Notes under the pieces: model-generated
Told to the model about the DNA's origin: nothing
What the model saw: only the letters and a program-made list of their open reading frames with translations
Database searches by the model: none
Origin: Haliotis asinina
Taxonomy: Eukaryota; Mollusca; Gastropoda; Lepetellida; Haliotidae
Direction of reading: 5' to 3'
Length of the DNA stretch: 64,000 bases
Assembly: GCF_037392515.1 (NCBI RefSeq)
Contig: NC_090291.1
Span: forward strand, 25,840,001 to 25,904,000
Translations under genes and position numbers: made by a program
In this document: piece after piece, positions 23,501-34,171 of the stretch
Numbering within the stretch: the stretch's first letter is position 1
Layout: the number at the start of each line of letters is the position of its first letter

Positions 23501-24200
23501 TGTGTTTGTGTGTGTTGGTGTGCCTGTTAGTGTTTGTGTTGATGTGTATGTGTGTACTGTGTGTGTTTTGTTTGTGTGCCTTAATGTGTCTGTTTTGGTA
23601 TGTTTTGGTGTGTGTGTGTTGGTGTGTGTGTTGTGTGTGGTTGTGTGTTGGTGTGTGTTTTGGTGTGTTGGTGGGTGTTGTGAGGTGTTGGTGTGTGTTT
23701 TGGTGAGTGTCTTGGTGTGTCTGTTTGTGAGTATGTTGGTGTGTTCGTGTGTATCTCTGTTTTGTGTGTGTTAGGGTGTGTGTTGGGGTGTGTGTTGGTG
23801 TTCATATATGTGTTTGGTGTGTGGGTTTTGGATTGTGTCTAGATGTGTGTTGGTGTGTTGTGTGTGTTGATGTGGGTTGGTTGGTGTGTTAGTGTGACTG
23901 TGTTTGTGTGTTGGAGTGTGTGTTTGTGTGCTTTTTGTGTGTGTGTTGGGGTGTGTGTTGGTGTGTTCTTGTGTGTGTTGGTGTCCGTATATGTGTTTGG
24001 GTGTGTGCTGGTGTGTGTGTGCTTTTGTGTGTGTGTGTGCTTTTGTGTGTGTGTGTGTGTGTGTGCTGGTGTGTATGTGTGTTCGTGTGCTGGTGTGTAT
24101 GTGTGTTCGTGTGTGTGTTCGTGTGTGTAGGTGTTGGTGTGTTTATTTGTGTGTGTGTTTGTCTGTGTGTGTTGGTGTGTGTGTTGGTGTGCACATGAGG
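20546..24200. repeat. TG-rich degenerate satellite array, right block
   Basis: Continuation of the left array after copy A. A 54-bp stretch at 20736-20789 is identical to 14045-14098 on the other side of the insertion. The CAGT.TGTTGTGGTGT module recurs near 22418. The end has local tandem duplications (24018-24120, GCTGGTGTGTATGTGTGTTC repeated). The open frames are low-complexity artefacts. Confidence 0.92.
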
Positions 24201-25305
24201 GGTTTCATTTTGTTCATTGATTTTAGTGGCGGTGTCATTCACATTGTACATGTAACTCGATAAATATTACCATCACACACCCTTAATTAACAATTAATTT
24301 CCTGTAATAATGTGATGATCATGATAGTAACAGTAACTGAATTCCAACAATATTATAACATAGTATTAATAATAATATTTATGTTTCTGTGACACCAATT
24401 TTGTAGTCTAGGACCCCTGAAAATTATGAGTATATGTCCCAGGAAACCTCAAATACAGGACCAAGGTAAATCTCTGTGGATGTGGAATGATCATGCAGCT
24501 ACAATTGATAACATGGTATATATTCTTGGCGATATATGGACAAAGCTGTGGCCAATAGTATTGAGGGGCAATTAAACTGATGATTCTGGATGTGTTTAAA
24601 ATCATGCATAAAATAATTTCCAATAGTGGCATCACAACTTGCACAACATGCACAATTTAATTCACAATCCCGAGAATTAGAGCTTTCATACTGTTTTCAG
24701 TGGTTGTTGGGTCAACATGCTGTCACCAAAGCTGTAAGGAGACCTACAGTAAGTGAGTAGAGATTAAGGTGCTTTCAGAAATATTCCATGAATATCATGG
24801 CACAGGACACCAGAAATGGACTTCAAGTATTGTACACATGTGGGGAAGAGAAACCGGATCTTCAGTGTGATGAGTGAACCATAGCCATAACATTACCAGT
24901 AAGGTCACTCGTTGATAAGCAACAGTCCTTTGCACCACGCCTTCTCGTTTGAAGTGGTGCATCTAACTAATTTTGCAAAACAATATATGGGCTTGACCAA
25001 CAGACTTGCAGTAGGCCCGTCCGTTCTTACTTCAACAAACAAAGAGACCTGATTGGTCAGATGAGGAGTCCTCACCTATGGTATGGTTACAGGAGCAGTG
25101 GCAAGTAAACTTTGGTGTATTGACTATTGCTGGCCAACAGTACTCTGAACAATTGAGGCATATGCACAGTAAACATCAATATTTTGTTACAGGCTTGGCA
25201 GCTAGCTAGCAGTTGGTGCTGGTGCAGTGTATGTGACCAAGCATGGCAGCCGATCTATTTCATTCAGGAAGAATCAAGAATATCCTCTGTTAAATTATTT
25301 TCTTC
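24201..25305. other. AT-rich intergenic segment with no recognisable gene
   Basis: Ordinary mixed-sequence, AT-rich DNA between the TG array and the DIRS-like element. I find no open frame with a recognisable domain and no clear terminal repeats. It could include flanking target DNA or the outer end of the DIRS-like element. Confidence 0.5.
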
Positions 25306-25392
25306 TTTCTCCAGCCCCCACATTCCACTCTAACAGACAACACAACACATTATATCAACACAGGGCTCGCTGTGCGCTACACGGCCAAGAGA
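25306..25392 (-). repeat. 87-bp direct repeat, outer copy (B2-like)
   Basis: Matches 26512-26598 over 87 bp with one visible difference (CTCTAAC versus CTCCAAC). It starts TTTCTCCAGCCCCCACATTC and ends GGCCAAGAGA. A shorter diverged echo (GCGCTACACG...) recurs near 25459. Confidence 0.9.
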
Positions 25393-25402
25393 TTTATTAC
25401 AA

Positions 25403-25520
25403 TCATCATGATGATGATGATCATCATCATCGTCATCGTCATCGTCATCGTCGTCGCAATGCGCTACACGACCGAAATTATTACTACAATCATCGTCATC
25501 ATCATCATCATCAACATCAA

Positions 25521-25551
<31 letters not shown>

Positions 25552-25552
25552 T
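25403..25552. repeat. (CAT/ATG)n trinucleotide microsatellite
   Basis: Runs of ATC/ATG/CGTCAT trinucleotides in two blocks, the second almost pure CAT at 25495-25550. Polyhistidine or polyisoleucine frames here are by-products. Confidence 0.9.
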
Positions 25553-25766
25553 CAGTTTACCCACAATAAACTTATACCCTGAATGTTAACAAGTCACAGT
25601 TACACAATGCTGAAGCCCGACACGTAAAACCAGAGATAAACTTTTTGAAGAAAAACTCAGCAGCAGCAGCATATGACTGGAGGGTTTACAGTAATTGAGT
25701 AGAATCAAACATATATACACATTTCATAACTAAATATAGAGATACACAAGATATATATGTGTTGAA

Positions 25767-26250
25767 ACAACCCAACATTAATACAAGTTCAAACATGCCA
25801 TATTGATAAACCCAACTTTAATACAATGTCAAAGATGCCACATCAGTATCAGAACAGTCTTATATCGGCTCTTCAGTCCTTGTTACACATGCCGTTCAAT
25901 CACAACCTAGTATTATAACGGCTCTTCAGCCCGTGAATTGCATTCAATCAAAGCGAAGTATCACAGCACTCTTCAGCCCTAAAAACTCGTGATGTAACTG
26001 TTTTCTCCAACTAGCACGTGACACGGATTAATTATCAACTCAGTATTATAATGCCTCCACATCCTAAAGTAGGCAAAAATTTCATTCACTCTCAACATAC
26101 TGCTCTCTAGCTTTTAACAGAGAAAAATACATAAATTGCATAGACGCAGTATTATAATGTCTCTTCAGCACCTGTCCAAATTCTTGTTGTCAGGAAACTA
26201 AATACACATGCATAACTGACGCCAAGTATTCTCATGGCTCTTCAGCCAAC
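25767..26250. repeat. Degenerate sub-repeats inside the DIRS-like 3' spacer
   Basis: Two adjacent ~35-bp units at 25767-25802 and 25808-25843 (AACCCAACNTTAATACAA...) are followed by about six irregularly spaced copies of a motif like AGTATTATAACGGCTCTTCA, near 25850, 25909, 25959, 26042, 26149 and 26225. They lie between the two 87-bp repeats. Confidence 0.7.
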
Positions 26251-26511
26251 AGGAAACACATCCCTGCAACACAGGAAATTATGTTATTCACACAATTATG
26301 TAAATGTTACAAATTTATAAAATTTGTCAATTCGAAAAGCCAACTGACCGTAGCTGCACGTGAAGCCAGAATGACGTACTCGGCTTACACTACCTTTTTA
26401 TACCCATATTGCAGCGCCATCTACCAATCAACACAACTACCCTGTCCAGAGTTACATGCCCTGGAGAAAGCAATTTCCTTCTCATTCATTCTTCAACCGA
26501 AGGAAATAACA

Positions 26512-26598
26512 TTTCTCCAGCCCCCACATTCCACTCCAACAGACAACACAACACATTATATCAACACAGGGCTCGCTGTGCGCTACACGGCCAAGAGA
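26512..26598 (-). repeat. 87-bp direct repeat, inner copy (B1-like)
   Basis: Lies 11 bp downstream of the recombinase stop codon on the minus strand and matches 25306-25392. Its position right after the recombinase ORF is where DIRS-order elements keep their internal repeats. Confidence 0.88.
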
Positions 26599-26609
26599 AT
26601 CAAAGAAAG

Positions 26610-27647
26610 TCAGAGCCCGAGAGAGAGGGAAACCTTTAGCCTGTTTTCTAAACTATCCTTGATGTATCCATCTTTAGCTTTGTCACTTCGCCAGCGTCCG
26701 TGTCTCTTGAACATCCTATCTGGAACTCCATTGTTAGCTGCTGCAGTAGCCCCACCACTACGCAAACTGTGTACTCCATATTTCTTAATGTTGTCAACAA
26801 AAGGACTGAAAGCTTCTAAAAATAATTCCCTCAACCTACTATATGACATAGGCGTATTATCTTTTCTTAGTCTATAACCACTGGCACATTTAGACACATT
26901 CCTGAATAGAAAGCAATCAGAATTAGGATCAATTTTGGCCTGAACCAAATACCTTTCCAAACAACTTACCGGACACAATTTTGTATTAGTCCGACCAATA
27001 ACTAGCCAGGCACCATCTCTATAAATATCTGTTTTGGATTGCTCAATAAACAACATCATATGAGACTGATAAAGTAAAATATCAGCTCGAGTAATATTCA
27101 ATAATTCAGCCGATCAAAGAAATCCTGCATAGCCAAGTAAACAAATTGCTAATATTCTCAAATCCATTAGAGAATCACTATGACCTCTTGCATCACAAAA
27201 TTGTTCTAAAACAGCCGCTGTAACTGGTTCTTTCTTAACCACCTTTCGAGCAAGCTTTCTCTTTGCAGCTTCAACAACATTTTTAACTAAACCATTCTCT
27301 GTTGGACTGACCAAGCCAACACTGCAATGAGCATGTCTCAAGCCATAACAAGCATTCAAAGCAGGAGACACTGAATCACTTTCTTGCACAATGGACAACA
27401 AATATATTGCACAATGCAAATGAGAAATAGGCAGCGCATCAGACATATTGTTATTCCTTGGCCACCTTTTCCATGCAGCATAAGCCATACTATACTTCTT
27501 GGTTGTGGAATCAGTTCTTGCATGAGATATCAAATCAGGCAGTTCATATGCGAGATCCCGAACATGAGAAGGGAGACAATCAATCTCATCTTCATAAACG
27601 TCATGAAACACACCTGTAACAGAGACATCAACATTAACGAAAATCAA
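26610..27647 (-). pseudogene. Tyrosine recombinase of the DIRS/Ngaro-like element, one in-frame TGA
   Basis: The integrase of this retroelement order; it recombines circular cDNA into the genome. The N-terminal SAM-like half (27114-27647) has a helical core-binding segment (TTKKYSMAYAAWKRW). The catalytic half (26610-27101) has HSLRSGG (H-x-x-R), HGRW and DGYIKDS, giving the second Arg, the His pair and the nucleophile Tyr. The two halves share one frame and are separated only by TGA at 27114-27116, in FL*SAELL. That position aligns with the first catalytic Arg of the R-H-R-Y tetrad (GLRVSEL in XerD-type enzymes), so CGA to TGA is the likely change. The start overlaps the end of the RT/RNase H frame by 14 bp and has no ATG. 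Confidence 0.85.
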
Positions 27648-29663
27648 GCAACAGTGCTAACATGTTAAAATCTAAATCGTGTTCACCAAACAGACCTCCC
27701 CTTATCCTACTAGCAACATATGCTTCTCTTGACCTTGGCAGATATATACATTCTTTCACTAGTGGTATGTATTGAGATTGTGAACACAATATTGGCCAGA
27801 AATTAGACGACTTCCACTCTGGAACAACAAACGTGCCAACAGCCTTACATTCAGCCATATATCCAATAACCCTGGGTATCAAACACACAGGGGGGACAAC
27901 CCAGTTCATGACTCCTCTCCAACTCACAGTGAAGCAATCTACAGCCGAACACCCTGGATTGCTATAACGGGAGTTAAAAGTAGTCAGCTTCGCATTGTAG
28001 TATGAAGCACATCGATCAACCTGGTGTGGTCCCCATTTCTTGTCAATACTCCGAAACATACTTTCGCTAATCCCCCAGTCGTCATGATTCTCCAGTCGAA
28101 TGAGAAAATCAGCTTCTTCATTTTCATTGCGAGGGATCCACTGGATTTGCAAATCTATGTTGTTGTCAAAACAAATATTGAAAACTTGCAACGCAATAGA
28201 TTGCAAATTTGATTTCATGCTACCTCTTTCAACTATGTTAACCACATTTTGATCATCAGTGAACCACTTGACCCTTTCATGTCTTAAGCCTGATGCTAAA
28301 CTGTTCAAAACCATGTTCACTGCTTGAAGTTCACGCCATGTGGAACTATAACCACGCTCTTCTTCAGACCACTGGCCATGTGACACCACCTTGTTCACAT
28401 CTACACAATAACCGCCATACCCCATATCACTAGCATCTGAATACACTAACTTCCTCATACCTGCTGATTGAATCGAACGTCTTGACACACAACGCCAAAT
28501 GTTGTCCAGCCAAAACTGTAACTGATGCTTACTGCAGTCGGTGAGTCTTATTTTACTCCTCCAAGACCTAGCAGTAACAATATCCATACTCAAAGATCTA
28601 GTCATTAATTGAGCAAGGCCACCAAGCACTAATTTCATAGAAATGATCTGCCCTACAACAGAAGCTACATTCCTCACTGGTACCAGACTCGAACTAAGGC
28701 TCTGTACATGACGTATAGTAGAGACAAGCTTGTCAATTTTCCTGTTAAGCACACTCAATGACATTGTTGTAGTATCAATGCTAAAGCCTAACCACTCCAA
28801 AGATTGTGAGGGAGACCACAAGGACTTTTCTACCTTTGGTACAAAACCAGAGGCAATAATATCTTCTTTGACTGTAGAACCTATAGCAAGTGTATGCAAA
28901 TTCGAATCTCCTGATAATATGTCATCATCCAAAAAAGTGATAATTCTGTAACCTTCTGCCCGTCATTTCTTCACAAGCTGTCTCGTAACCTTAGTAAATA
29001 CGTATGGTGCCGAAGTCAAGCCAAATGGCAACACCAGAAATTTGTAGAAATGTATCCTACCAGTACTATCTGGCCAAGCAAAACCAAGAAACTCGGTATG
29101 AGACGAGAAAATGTCAAAGTGGTGATATGCCGAATGTATGTCAAATTTAACTAAATAGTCATTCTGACGTATATAGAATAAAGCCGTTTTCCAATCCTCA
29201 TATTTCACACTAGACTTTAAAACATAATCATTCACTTTCGACAGATCCAAAATCAAACGTTTTTTGCCTGAGGACTGCATTGATACAGAAAGAGGGTTGA
29301 CGACAACAGGGGGCGTGTCACATTCACAAATCAATTTTTTCTTCTTCAGTTCATCAATAGCTTTTGTAACAAAACGTGCGTACTGTATTGCCGACTGGTT
29401 GTTTCTGGAAAACATATTAGGAGGTCTGGTTAAAAAAGGAATTTTATAGCCATTTTCAATGGTATCTAGTACAAATTTTGAGGAACCAATAGATTTCCAA
29501 AATGCAAAACTTTTAAGCTTTTAAGCCGGCCCTTAACCAAATCTCCGACATTCCCTGTTCATATTCTGCATAGTTTTCAGTAAGACTTTCAGTATAAACA
29601 TCACCGACAGCATTTGAACATTCGTGAAAAGTACACTTAACTGATAAGTCCTGTTTCTGCTCA
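27634..29663 (-). pseudogene. Reverse transcriptase - RNase H of the DIRS/Ngaro-like element
   Basis: Copies the element RNA. RT motifs in order: KKRLILDLSKVNDYV, KFDIHSAYHHFDI, LVLPFGLTSAPYVFTK and the catalytic FLDDD at about 28921-28935. RNase H follows with VYSDASDMGYGG, TWRELQAV, WFTDDQNVV and ENEEADFLIRL, as in DIRS-order proteins. One in-frame TGA (28963-28965) falls just before the catalytic box, where relatives carry Trp. Upstream, the linker (SLTENYAEYEQGMSEIW, 29513 onward) is in another frame, and a one-base shift near 29516 joins it to the RT (FAFWKSIGSSKFVLDTIENG). It ends at 27634, overlapping the recombinase frame. Confidence 0.85.
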
Positions 29664-30426
29664 CTAGGCCCACTGACCTGCTGTAGTTCCGGTTTGTGTT
29701 CCTTGACTTCCGCCACAGGCAAAACCTGTTCCTGAACGCTGACCTCTGGTACGAAAGGGCTGGTTAACTGACTGGATATGCTGAGGACCGTTAGAAACAC
29801 TAGCCAGTTGCTGCACGGGTCGAGTAACCGTTGAAGTCCTGCGAGGTGCACTACTTGCATACGGGGCGTATCTTCCACGCTTCTGTCGCAATTTCCTGAC
29901 AGCTCTACTGTTTGCACGGAAAATTGCCCGATCATCGTCAGAATTGTCGGCAAATTCATTAGAAACATATTGCCTCACTGTCTCCCAGGAGCCTTCAGAA
30001 GAATCCTGAATCCTGATATGTTTGTTTGTTTCTCAGTTTTAAACGTTCAATTTCTGATGTGATCATGGCCTCAGCATCTTCCAGCATCTGGTTGTGAACA
30101 GATGCGATCGCATGTTGTAAGCTCTGAATAGTCTCTTCATTAAAATTGTACTGGATTTTGTTACCTTCCTTCGACCAAACATAGTCCTTGTCAGCTTTAA
30201 GTTTCTTGAGATCAGTTGTAGTTTGATTGAATTCCTCTCTAAGGGTCGATATCTTGATCTCCAGAGCATCATGAAGCTCTCGCTGATTTGTCTCCTTGTT
30301 TTTCAAAATGGCATCAATCTTCGCCAATCTGGTGAAAGAAAGGTGACTTTGTTGTCGGTAAACATTTGCAAAACCAGTTGTTTTTGTTTTGTTCTTCTTT
30401 ATAGTGGTTACGTGTAAACCATCCAT
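29664..30426 (-). pseudogene. Gag-like ORF of the DIRS/Ngaro-like element
   Basis: The first part (29995-30426, start MDGLHVTTIKKNK) is a charged, heptad-rich coiled-coil protein (ETNQRELHDALEIKISTLRE and onward). The second part (29664-29978) is Arg/Ser-rich and disordered (RAVRKLRQKRGRYAPYASSA), like the basic tail of DIRS-order gag proteins. The parts lie in different frames, and a shift near 30000 joins QDSGFF to a frame reading EGSWETVRQY. Identity rests on position and composition rather than a diagnostic domain. Confidence 0.6.
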
Positions 30427-31319
30427 CTCAGTGGCAGTCGAAGTCTAGTTACCATTCTTGTAGAACCAGGTTGGAATATCATAGCTTGATTGTAGTATGT
30501 CAATATCTTTCATTCATTCGTTGAGAGCATACCTTTTTCAAATTCTGTGAACCATGTTGTTTGTTGATTCCTTTGGCTGGACAATATGTAGACCCTTTCG
30601 GCCAGACATTTTTTTTCAGACAGTCATTCCTTCTCCTACAAGGGTGGAAACTGTACATTAAAAATCAGCTAATTCCACCTGGGGCAGATGATCTTCGTCA
30701 CTGTGATACAGTCACACTTAATACTATCTAAACAAACTTTTCATGTCATTACCATGACTTTTGCGTGTTCAGCTCACTATGACACTGTCTAATATCCATT
30801 TACAAACAACAGTCCTGTCCTACATGTCACTTGCTTCACAACAAAAGTGACCTGCTTCCTCAGCAATTCTGAAAAGTAGTTCACTGTGTCTTTGTTAAAA
30901 ACACGCATTTGGGATGCGATGATATGTGGGAACCAAGTCAGAGAGTCTGACCACCCGACGCCATTAGTCACCTGTTGCAACAAGCATTAGTTGCTGAAGA
31001 TCAATTCCAACCTGGATCTCCATGGGTTGGATGTACTAAACGTTCAAAGCATTCTGAGTGGCAGGTATGCTCATAATTGTAGTACCTGCCTGTACATGTT
31101 ACACTTATGAAGGCAACTCAGCTCTTTAGGTTACTCTTGCAACAATACCTGCCTGCCTGAGTAACACCGATACATACTACAAGTCATGATGTTCAAATGA
31201 AGTATGTGCACAACAAGACAATATTTGAAACTGACATAAGTACATTAGAAGACTGGAGGACAGTATGCAATTGAATTCATGCTCCTCCACAATGACAGAT
31301 TTCTTGGCAAATGTCATTC
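30427..31319. other. Spacer with a degenerate SINE-like fragment
   Basis: No convincing coding sequence. Around 30925-31035, AACCAAGTCAGAGAGTCTGA then CCACCCGA, and TTGCTGAAG further on, resemble the reverse complement of the SINE at 59300-59400, suggesting an old minus-strand fragment. The rest is unassigned and may include the 5' end of the DIRS-like element. Confidence 0.45.
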
Positions 31320-34171
31320 ACCATACGACATTTGGGACATTACAACCACAGACACCACTACATGGGACATCACCACCCAAAGACACCACTACATGGGACA
31401 CCAGAACCACATTAACCACTAAATGGAACATCACAACCACAGACACTACTATATAGGACATCACAACAACAACCACCAGTACATGAGACACCAGAAACAC
31501 AGCCACCATTACATGTCACATCACAACCACAGCCTCATCTACATAGAACATCACAATCACAGCCACCTCTATATAGGATATTGGGACACCACAACTACAC
31601 CCACCACTACATTAGACATCGCAACCACCGCTACATGTCACATCACAACCACAACCACCACTACATTTGACACCGGAAACACAGCCAGTACTACATAGTA
31701 TATCACAGTTACAGAAACCTCTGCCTGGGACAACACAAACACAGCCACCACTACGTGGGACAGCACAACAACAGCCACCAATACACCGGACACCAGAAAT
31801 ACAGCCATCACTATGTGGGACATCACAAAATCACACCCACCACTATACGGAACATAACAGCCACAGGGACATAAGAAACACAGCCACCAGTACAAGGGAT
31901 ATCACAACAACAACCAAAACTATATGGCACATCACAACCACATTCACCACTCCATGGGACATCACCACCACATCCACAAGAGCCACAGCCACAACTACAT
32001 GGGACATCACAACCACAGACAGCCTCTAGATGGGACATCACAACAATATATACCCCCCCATGGGACACCAAAATCACACAACCACATCCGTCACTACATC
32101 GGACACCAGAACCACAGACACAACTACATAGGAGATCACAATCACAGACAAAAACTACATGGGACATCAGAACCCCATATATCACTAAATAGCACATTAC
32201 AACCACAACCACTACTACATAGAACACCACAATCACAGCCACCGATGTATGGGACTTTGCAACCACATCCACCACTACAATGGCAATCACTACCACAGCC
32301 ATTACTACATGGGACAACACAATCACAGAAACCACTACATGGGACACCAGAAGTACACCCATCCCTACATGGTACATCACAACCACAGCCACCACTACAT
32401 GGGACATCACAACCACATCCACCACTACATAGGACATTATAACAACAGCCACTACTACATGGGACACCAGAAGTACACCCACCACTACATGGAACATCAC
32501 AACCACCTACACCACTATATGGGACACCACAATCACATCCACCACTACATGGGACATCACAACCACAGCTGCCACTACATGGGACACCAGAACTAAAACC
32601 AAAACTACATAAGACATTACAGCCACAGCCACAACTGCTTGCGACACAACAATCACAGCCACCTCTAGAGGGGACATCACAACGATATCCATCACTATCT
32701 CGGACACCACAACCACAGGAAAAACTCTATGGGACATTACAGCCATAGCCCCTATATGGGAAACTGCAACAACTACCACTGCATCGGATATTAGAAATAC
32801 AGCCACCACTACATGGGACATCACAACCACAGATATCACTACAAGGGACATCAGAACAACGTCCACAACTACATGGGACACCAGAACCAAAGTCACCACT
32901 ACATGGGACATCACAACCACGTCTAACACTACATCGGCATCACAACCACAGCCACCATTACATGGGACACTAGAATCACAGCCACCACTAAGTGGGATAC
33001 CACAACTACCCCCAACCACTGCATGGGACATCACAAGAACAGCCACCACTACATGGGAGATCAATCACATCCACCACTATACATTACACCAGAAGTACAG
33101 CCACAAATAAAAAGGAACATTACAACCACAGCCACAAGTATATGGGACACCATCACTACTGACACCACTACATGGGACACCACAATCACATCCACAAGGA
33201 CATAAGACACCAGAACCACTTTCACCACTACATAGGGCATTATAACCACAGCCACCTCTACAAGGGACACCACAGTCAAATTCACCACTACATTCGACAC
33301 CACAACCACATCCTCAACTACATGGGATATCACAACCACAGGAACCACTGCATGAAACACCACAATGACATCCTTTGCTATATGGGACATTACAATCAAA
33401 GTCACCACTACATGGGCCATCACAACTACATCCAGCACTACATACGACAAAAGAATCACAGTCACCACCACATTTGATATAACAATCACAGTCACACCTA
33501 CATGGGACATCACAACCACATTCACCACTATATGAGTCATCACAACCACATCCACTACTACATGGTACATCACAATCACATCCCTCACTACATGTGACAC
33601 CACAACCACATTTACCACTATGTGGGACATTACAAGTACATCCACCACTGCATGGGCCACCACAATCAAAGCCAACACTACTTGGGACATCACGACCAAA
33701 TCCACAATTACATTCGACATCACAACCACAACCACCTCCACATGTGACACCACAATTACAGAAAACACAACATGGGACATAACAACCACAGCCACCACAA
33801 TATGGGACATCAAAACCACAGCCACCACTGCATGGGACACCACAACCGAAGCTACCACTACATGCAGCACCTCAAGCCCAACCACCACTACATGAGATAT
33901 AACAACCACATTATCCACTATGTAGGACATTACAGCCACCACTACATGAGACACCACAATCACATCCACAACGACATGAGACACCAGAACCACTACATTG
34001 GAAATATCAACCACAGCCATAACTACATTGGACACCACAACCACGTCCACCACTATGTGAGATATTACAAGCACAGCCACCACGGATGTCATGGACACAA
34101 GAATCACATCCACCGCTGTGTGACATATCACAACGACTATATGGGACATTTGAATCATATCCATCGCTACA
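31320..34171 (+). repeat. 30-bp minisatellite, forward arm
   Basis: About 95 diverged copies of a ~30-bp unit with core CACAACCACAGCCACCACTA followed by CATGGGACAT. The unit is ten codons long, so all six frames stay open for long stretches (MGHHNHSHHY on one strand, VVVMSHVVVA on the other). I regard these as non-coding. The array abuts an inverted array at the palindrome CTACATGTAG (34167-34176). Confidence 0.93.

Larger units (their letters stand above)
25306..30426 (-). mobile_element. DIRS/Ngaro-like tyrosine-recombinase retrotransposon (decayed)
   Basis: Reading down the minus strand: a coiled-coil gag-like ORF, RT, RNase H, a tyrosine recombinase, then an 87-bp sequence, a ~1.1-kb spacer and a second copy of the 87-bp sequence. 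This gene order and a 3' repeat pair (B1-A2-B2 style split direct repeats) fit DIRS-order elements, more Ngaro-like because no methyltransferase domain is seen. Two in-frame TGA codons and at least two frameshifts show it is not autonomous now. The outer 5' limit and the A1 repeat are not identified. Confidence 0.82.

Noticed and set aside
1..24200. Telomeric or rDNA-associated repeat
   Set aside because: No TTAGGG-type units and no rRNA sequence; the array is internal and degenerate.
25227..25589. His-rich 120-aa frame
   Set aside because: It is created by the (CAT)n microsatellite and the 87-bp repeat.
26281..26877. 198-aa plus-strand frame covering the DIRS-like 3' end
   Set aside because: It is antisense to the recombinase and includes the 87-bp repeat; no domain.
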